Assembly: GCA_903933085.1 (NCBI GenBank)
Contig: CAIZIN010000089.1
Span: 1 to 7,306 of the forward strand
Length of the DNA: 7,306 nucleotides
Origin: an uncultured bacterium
Lineage (GTDB): Bacteria > Patescibacteriota > Minisyncoccia > Phycocordibacterales > CAIZIN01
Reading direction: 5' to 3'
A program made the position numbers and the translations under genes. Below the pieces are notes generated by a model. The model was given only the letters and a program-made list of their open reading frames with translations, did not search any database and was not told where the DNA came from. Of this stretch, positions 5,403 through 7,306 are shown one piece after another; within the stretch, counting starts at the first letter, position 1, and every line of letters starts with the position of its first letter.

Positions 5403-5485
5403 CATCGTGCTACACAAAAGGAATACCTCATTCATCCCCGCCCTCTAGTGCTTAAATCCAGTCCGTAAACCGGGCGGGGTTTCCT
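5390..5485. other. Structured GC-rich intergenic segment of unknown role
   Basis: Several repeats overlap here: an 8-bp inverted repeat TTCCTTTT/AAAAGGAA (5395-5402, 5416-5423), a longer-range inverted repeat CCCCGCCC/GGGCGGGG (5436-5443, 5472-5479), and a direct repeat GGGGTTTCCT at 5390-5399 and 5476-5485. No ORF or tRNA-like fold is apparent. The G+C is clearly above the flanks. It could be remnant repeat units or a structured RNA. Confidence 0.4.
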
Positions 5486-5521
5486 GGGGATAAAAAAAGC
5501 AGTCAACAAGTGACTGCTTTT
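5485..5521 (-). terminator. HAD gene terminator, overlapping the end of the CDS
   Basis: On the minus strand AAAAGCAGTCA (5521-5511) pairs perfectly with TGACTGCTTTT (5505-5495) around a 5-base loop, and T continues to 5492 (seven T in all). The left stem encodes the protein's last residues (KAVT) and the stop codon TGA is the first triplet of the right stem, so the ribosome and the hairpin compete for the same RNA. Confidence 0.85.
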
Positions 5522-6132
5522 GACAAATATTCTAAAGAGCTTAAACAAAGCTTCGCTCCAGCCTGATGAAATTTGTTTGCGAATTTCATCATCCCATTTC
5601 TTAATACAGCAACAGGATAAGCGCCGGCATTCCTTGCGTCTTCCATGTCAGCGATAATATCACCAACATATGGAGTCTTTGGACCAAGAACTGATTTATT
5701 TACATGTTCGCGAATTGCTTCAACCTTATCACTAGCTGATACGCATTCAATTAGATGAACTAGATTTACCGATGATAGCACCCGCAATACATTGTCTGTA
5801 CTATTTGCTGTTACAACATTTGCCTTATGTTTAATGCTATGAAGCCAATGAATTGCACTCAAAGCATCTGAGAAAAAAGGTGGGTTATATTCCCCATTCA
5901 CCTCTTGGTATGCTCTAAGATATCTTCTGAGAATCTCCTCTTCAGGAATATTAACTCCATGACCATGATAATATCCAACAAATGGAAATCGAAAATTTAG
6001 AACATATTCTTCAAGATCGGGAGATTTAACACCTTCTGATTCAAAGACGCTACATACTGCTCCGAAAATTCCACCCATAGAATCGAAAATTGTTCCGTCT
6101 GCATCAAAAATAACGCGTTTTTCTATATTCAT
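5503..6132 (-). CDS. HAD-superfamily hydrolase, phosphoglycolate-phosphatase-like
   Basis: Haloacid-dehalogenase-type phosphatases use an aspartyl-phosphate intermediate with Mg2+. All four motifs are present in 209 residues: motif I DADGT (nucleophile Asp10, acid/base Asp12), motif II Thr108 in VVTAN, motif III Lys136 in ASDK, and motif IV GDIIAD (Asp158, Asp162). A helical cap domain fills the gap between motifs I and II (about residues 17-90), as in the Gph/phosphonatase (C1 cap) group. The substrate cannot be told from sequence; phosphoglycolate, nucleotide or sugar phosphates are all possible. Unlike the plus-strand genes it has a Shine-Dalgarno (AAAGG, 9 bases before the ATG). It is monocistronic: a TATAAT lies about 70 bases upstream, and a terminator overlaps its 3' end. 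Confidence 0.88.
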   Translation of the reverse strand: MNIEKRVIFDADGTIFDSMGGIFGAVCSVFESEGVKSPDLEEYVLNFRFPFVGYYHGHGVNIPEEEILRRYLRAYQEVNGEYNPPFFSDALSAIHWLHSIKHKANVVTANSTDNVLRVLSSVNLVHLIECVSASDKVEAIREHVNKSVLGPKTPYVGDIIADMEDARNAGAYPVAVLRNGMMKFANKFHQAGAKLCLSSLEYLSKAVTC

Positions 6133-6140
6133 AATTTACT

Positions 6141-6148
6141 ACCTTTCT
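6141..6148 (-). promoter_or_regulatory. Ribosome binding site of the HAD gene
   Basis: On the minus strand AGAAAGGT ends 8 bases before the ATG at 6132. It is the only good Shine-Dalgarno I see in this window, and it fixes the HAD start. Confidence 0.65.
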
Positions 6149-6191
6149 AAAAATGAGTTTACAATAAAATACAAAAAATACAAGTAGGGAC

Positions 6192-6219
6192 TTGATTAAA
6201 ATCCATTATATGTTACAGT
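6192..6219 (+). promoter_or_regulatory. Promoter of the 66-residue ORF, near-leaderless
   Basis: TTGATT (6192-6197) and TACAGT (6214-6219) are 16 bases apart, and the -10 is preceded by TGT, an extended -10 arrangement. The start point would fall near 6226, two or three bases before the ATG at 6229, which implies a nearly leaderless mRNA. Confidence 0.5.
6205..6210 (-). promoter_or_regulatory. Candidate -10 box of the HAD gene
   Basis: The minus strand reads TATAAT here, a perfect -10, about 70 bases before the HAD ATG; the expected start is near 6198. No convincing -35 is seen at the right distance. It falls in the spacer of the plus-strand promoter, so the two would exclude each other. Between it and the gene, TTGTATTTT is repeated in tandem on the minus strand (6183-6166). 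Confidence 0.4.
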
Positions 6220-6228
6220 AGCTTTCCT

Positions 6229-6429
6229 ATGGGAAAAAACGTCAAGTGTCAAAGTACACCTCAAGCGGAGCTAGAGAAGTTCTTTAAAGAAGATAGCATG
6301 CCCGCCAATACAGGTGGACATCCTAAAACGGAAGTTAAAACCTTCCACAGTTATTGGAAGCCAGACGGTACTCCGTCTCACAGCTTCCCTCAACACACCA
6401 GTCACAGAGGACTGACTGCCGAAAGATAA
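6229..6429 (+). CDS. Small hypothetical protein, 66 residues
   Basis: I recognise no family. The protein is hydrophilic, with an acidic/basic N-terminal stretch (QAELEKFFKED) followed by a Gly/Pro/His/Ser/Thr-rich part (GGHPKTEVKTFHSYWKPDGT and SHSFPQHTSHRG). It has five His and one Cys, no signal peptide and no membrane segment. Evidence that it is real is contextual: a plausible promoter ends just upstream and a textbook terminator begins six bases after the stop. An in-frame ATG at 6298 (Met24), preceded by an A/G-rich stretch, would give a 43-residue product containing only the His/Pro-rich part. A small regulatory RNA using the same promoter and terminator is the main alternative. Confidence 0.6.
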   Translation: MGKNVKCQSTPQAELEKFFKEDSMPANTGGHPKTEVKTFHSYWKPDGTPSHSFPQHTSHRGLTAER

Positions 6430-6434
6430 CATCC

Positions 6435-6467
6435 ATACCCGATACAAAATGTGTCGGGTATTTTTTT
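6435..6467 (+). terminator. Intrinsic terminator of the 66-residue ORF
   Basis: ATACCCGATACA (6435-6446) pairs with TGTGTCGGGTAT (6450-6461), a 12-bp stem with one G-U pair and an AAA loop, followed by a run of seven T (6461-6467). On the minus strand no T-run follows the stem, so it mainly serves the plus-strand unit. Confidence 0.9.
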
Positions 6468-6488
6468 ATATGAAATACACTTTAAAAA

Positions 6489-7306
6489 CTAAAATTCGAT
6501 TTTGCCTTTTGGGGAATATATTTCAACTGATTTTATTGTTGAATATTGAGTGAGAGTATCTTTTAGGACAGACATCAAATGACTACTTTCACAGCTACTG
6601 AGGCCTCCAATAGGTCGCCCTGAAGGTGTATTATCACTTGAGAGTACAATCTTCGCCACTCCACTCGAAACACTCACTGACTTATATACACCATAAGCAG
6701 ATAATTCATCATTAAATAAAGACTTAAGTGAAGCGTCTGCCACAGCTGTCGTTTTTGGAACTTGAATGGTTATTTTTTTTGTAACTCCACAGTCGCTAAT
6801 TCTCGCTATTTCTTTATCTTGAACATATAAATTCAAACTCATTAAACTTTCAGTTGAAGTTGAGACCCCTCCAAAAATTAGAGGTATTTCATATGTATCG
6901 ACAGGCGGAAGACCGGAAGCATTTTCTTCAGTAAAAATAATTTTTAATTTAGTACCAATTATGAGATCGATATTTTTGTGGTCATAATCTAATTTAACAA
7001 AAAAAGTAGTTTTTTCTGAAGTCCAATTATCCACAGAAATAGGTGTAGGACCTCCAACTTTTTCCCAACTTAGATCATTATAATTAAAATACAATTGAGC
7101 ACTTCCCGCCTGACCTTCAAACATTTGCCAGGAACACCCTAAACTTTGTCTATTTGTGTTATCGACCTCTCCTTTAATAGTTAACGGGAAGTTAACCGTA
7201 TCATTCAAAGAAGGCGAAATTAGAATTAGTCCACAATGACCATTTATTTTAATATTAGTATTATCAGTTATTGTTGGGGTAACTTTTTCTGGATTACTTT
7301 TAAAGT
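6489..7306 (-). CDS. Gmad2 + GerMN domain protein, probably exported (5'-truncated by the window edge)
   Basis: The frame is open from the TAG at 6489 to the window edge, so the N terminus is missing. A TTG at 7208 is a possible start, but upstream codons continue without a stop. The visible 272 or so residues hold two domains. First is a Gmad2-type immunoglobulin-like domain: GLILISPSLNDTVNFPLTIKG, then the WQMFEG region, then beta strands ending DTYEIPLIF. Second is a GerMN-type domain: an ASLKSLFNDELSAYGVYKSV segment, SVSSGVAKIVLSS, then LMSVLKDTLTQYSTIKSVEI and a Gly-Lys near the end. These domains occur together in cell-surface lipoproteins such as GerM of spore formers, but are not restricted to them. 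Four Cys (in GHCG, LGCS, SDCG, SSCE) could form disulfides in an exported protein. A signal peptide would lie outside the window. Domain calls are from remembered family patterns, not a search. Confidence 0.7.
   Translation of the reverse strand, partial: FKSNPEKVTPTITDNTNIKINGHCGLILISPSLNDTVNFPLTIKGEVDNTNRQSLGCSWQMFEGQAGSAQLYFNYNDLSWEKVGGPTPISVDNWTSEKTTFFVKLDYDHKNIDLIIGTKLKIIFTEENASGLPPVDTYEIPLIFGGVSTSTESLMSLNLYVQDKEIARISDCGVTKKITIQVPKTTAVADASLKSLFNDELSAYGVYKSVSVSSGVAKIVLSSDNTPSGRPIGGLSSCESSHLMSVLKDTLTQYSTIKSVEIYSPKGKIEF

Noticed and set aside
5366..5485. Integron attC site or tRNA gene
   Set aside because: No recognisable attC core site pair, and no cloverleaf with a T-loop or anticodon arm could be drawn.
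6489..7208. Complete 239-residue gene starting at the TTG at 7208
   Set aside because: The frame stays open upstream to the window edge, and the added residues (ISPSLNDTV) complete the start of the Gmad2-like domain, so the gene is truncated by the window.

Overview
The window looks like a piece of a small, AT-rich bacterial genome, most likely a Candidate Phyla Radiation (Patescibacteria/Parcubacteria-type) organism. This is inference. It rests on the mix of short, mostly monocistronic genes, a free-standing S23/IVP four-helix-bundle protein, a Gmad2-GerMN surface-type protein, and plus-strand genes without Shine-Dalgarno sequences. The standard bacterial code fits; nothing suggests UGA recoding.

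Layout. 52-2698 (+) holds the division pair ftsA and ftsZ, separated by 199 bases with two tandem hairpins and a likely separate ftsZ promoter whose -35 is overlapped by a perfect dyad. ftsZ ends in a long compound palindrome (2705-2793) enclosing its terminator. 2855-3811 (-) is an unrecognised 318-residue protein with its own promoter and terminator. 3922-5316 (+) is a two-gene unit: a four-helix-bundle protein (3966-4352) and a thioredoxin-reductase-like flavoprotein (trxB, 4387-5316). 5317-5502 is a structured intergenic stretch. 5503-6132 (-) is a HAD hydrolase whose terminator overlaps its last codons. 6229-6429 (+) is a 66-residue orphan between a good promoter and a good terminator. 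6489-7306 (-) is the C-terminal part of a Gmad2 + GerMN protein that runs off the window.

The strongest unexplained signal is at 3945-4393. The four-helix-bundle gene is enclosed by 32-base arms (3947-3978 and 4362-4393) that are inverted repeats matching at 30 of 32 positions. They contain a 20-base perfect core and, on the left, tandem 14-base units. The start codons of both the four-helix-bundle gene and trxB lie inside the arms, so in the mRNA both would be in one long stem. A related sequence (22 of 25 bases) lies beside the ftsZ terminator, within a palindrome that has no ORF. The arrangement resembles 23S rRNA intervening sequences, where a protein of this same family is encoded inside a long stem, but here it sits between protein-coding genes. 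It may be a mobile IVS-like element that has also become a translational control structure for trxB.

Functionally the window combines cell division (FtsA-FtsZ), redox (TrxB-like), a small-molecule phosphatase candidate and an exported protein. Apart from ftsA-ftsZ and the four-helix-bundle-trxB unit, the genes look independently transcribed.
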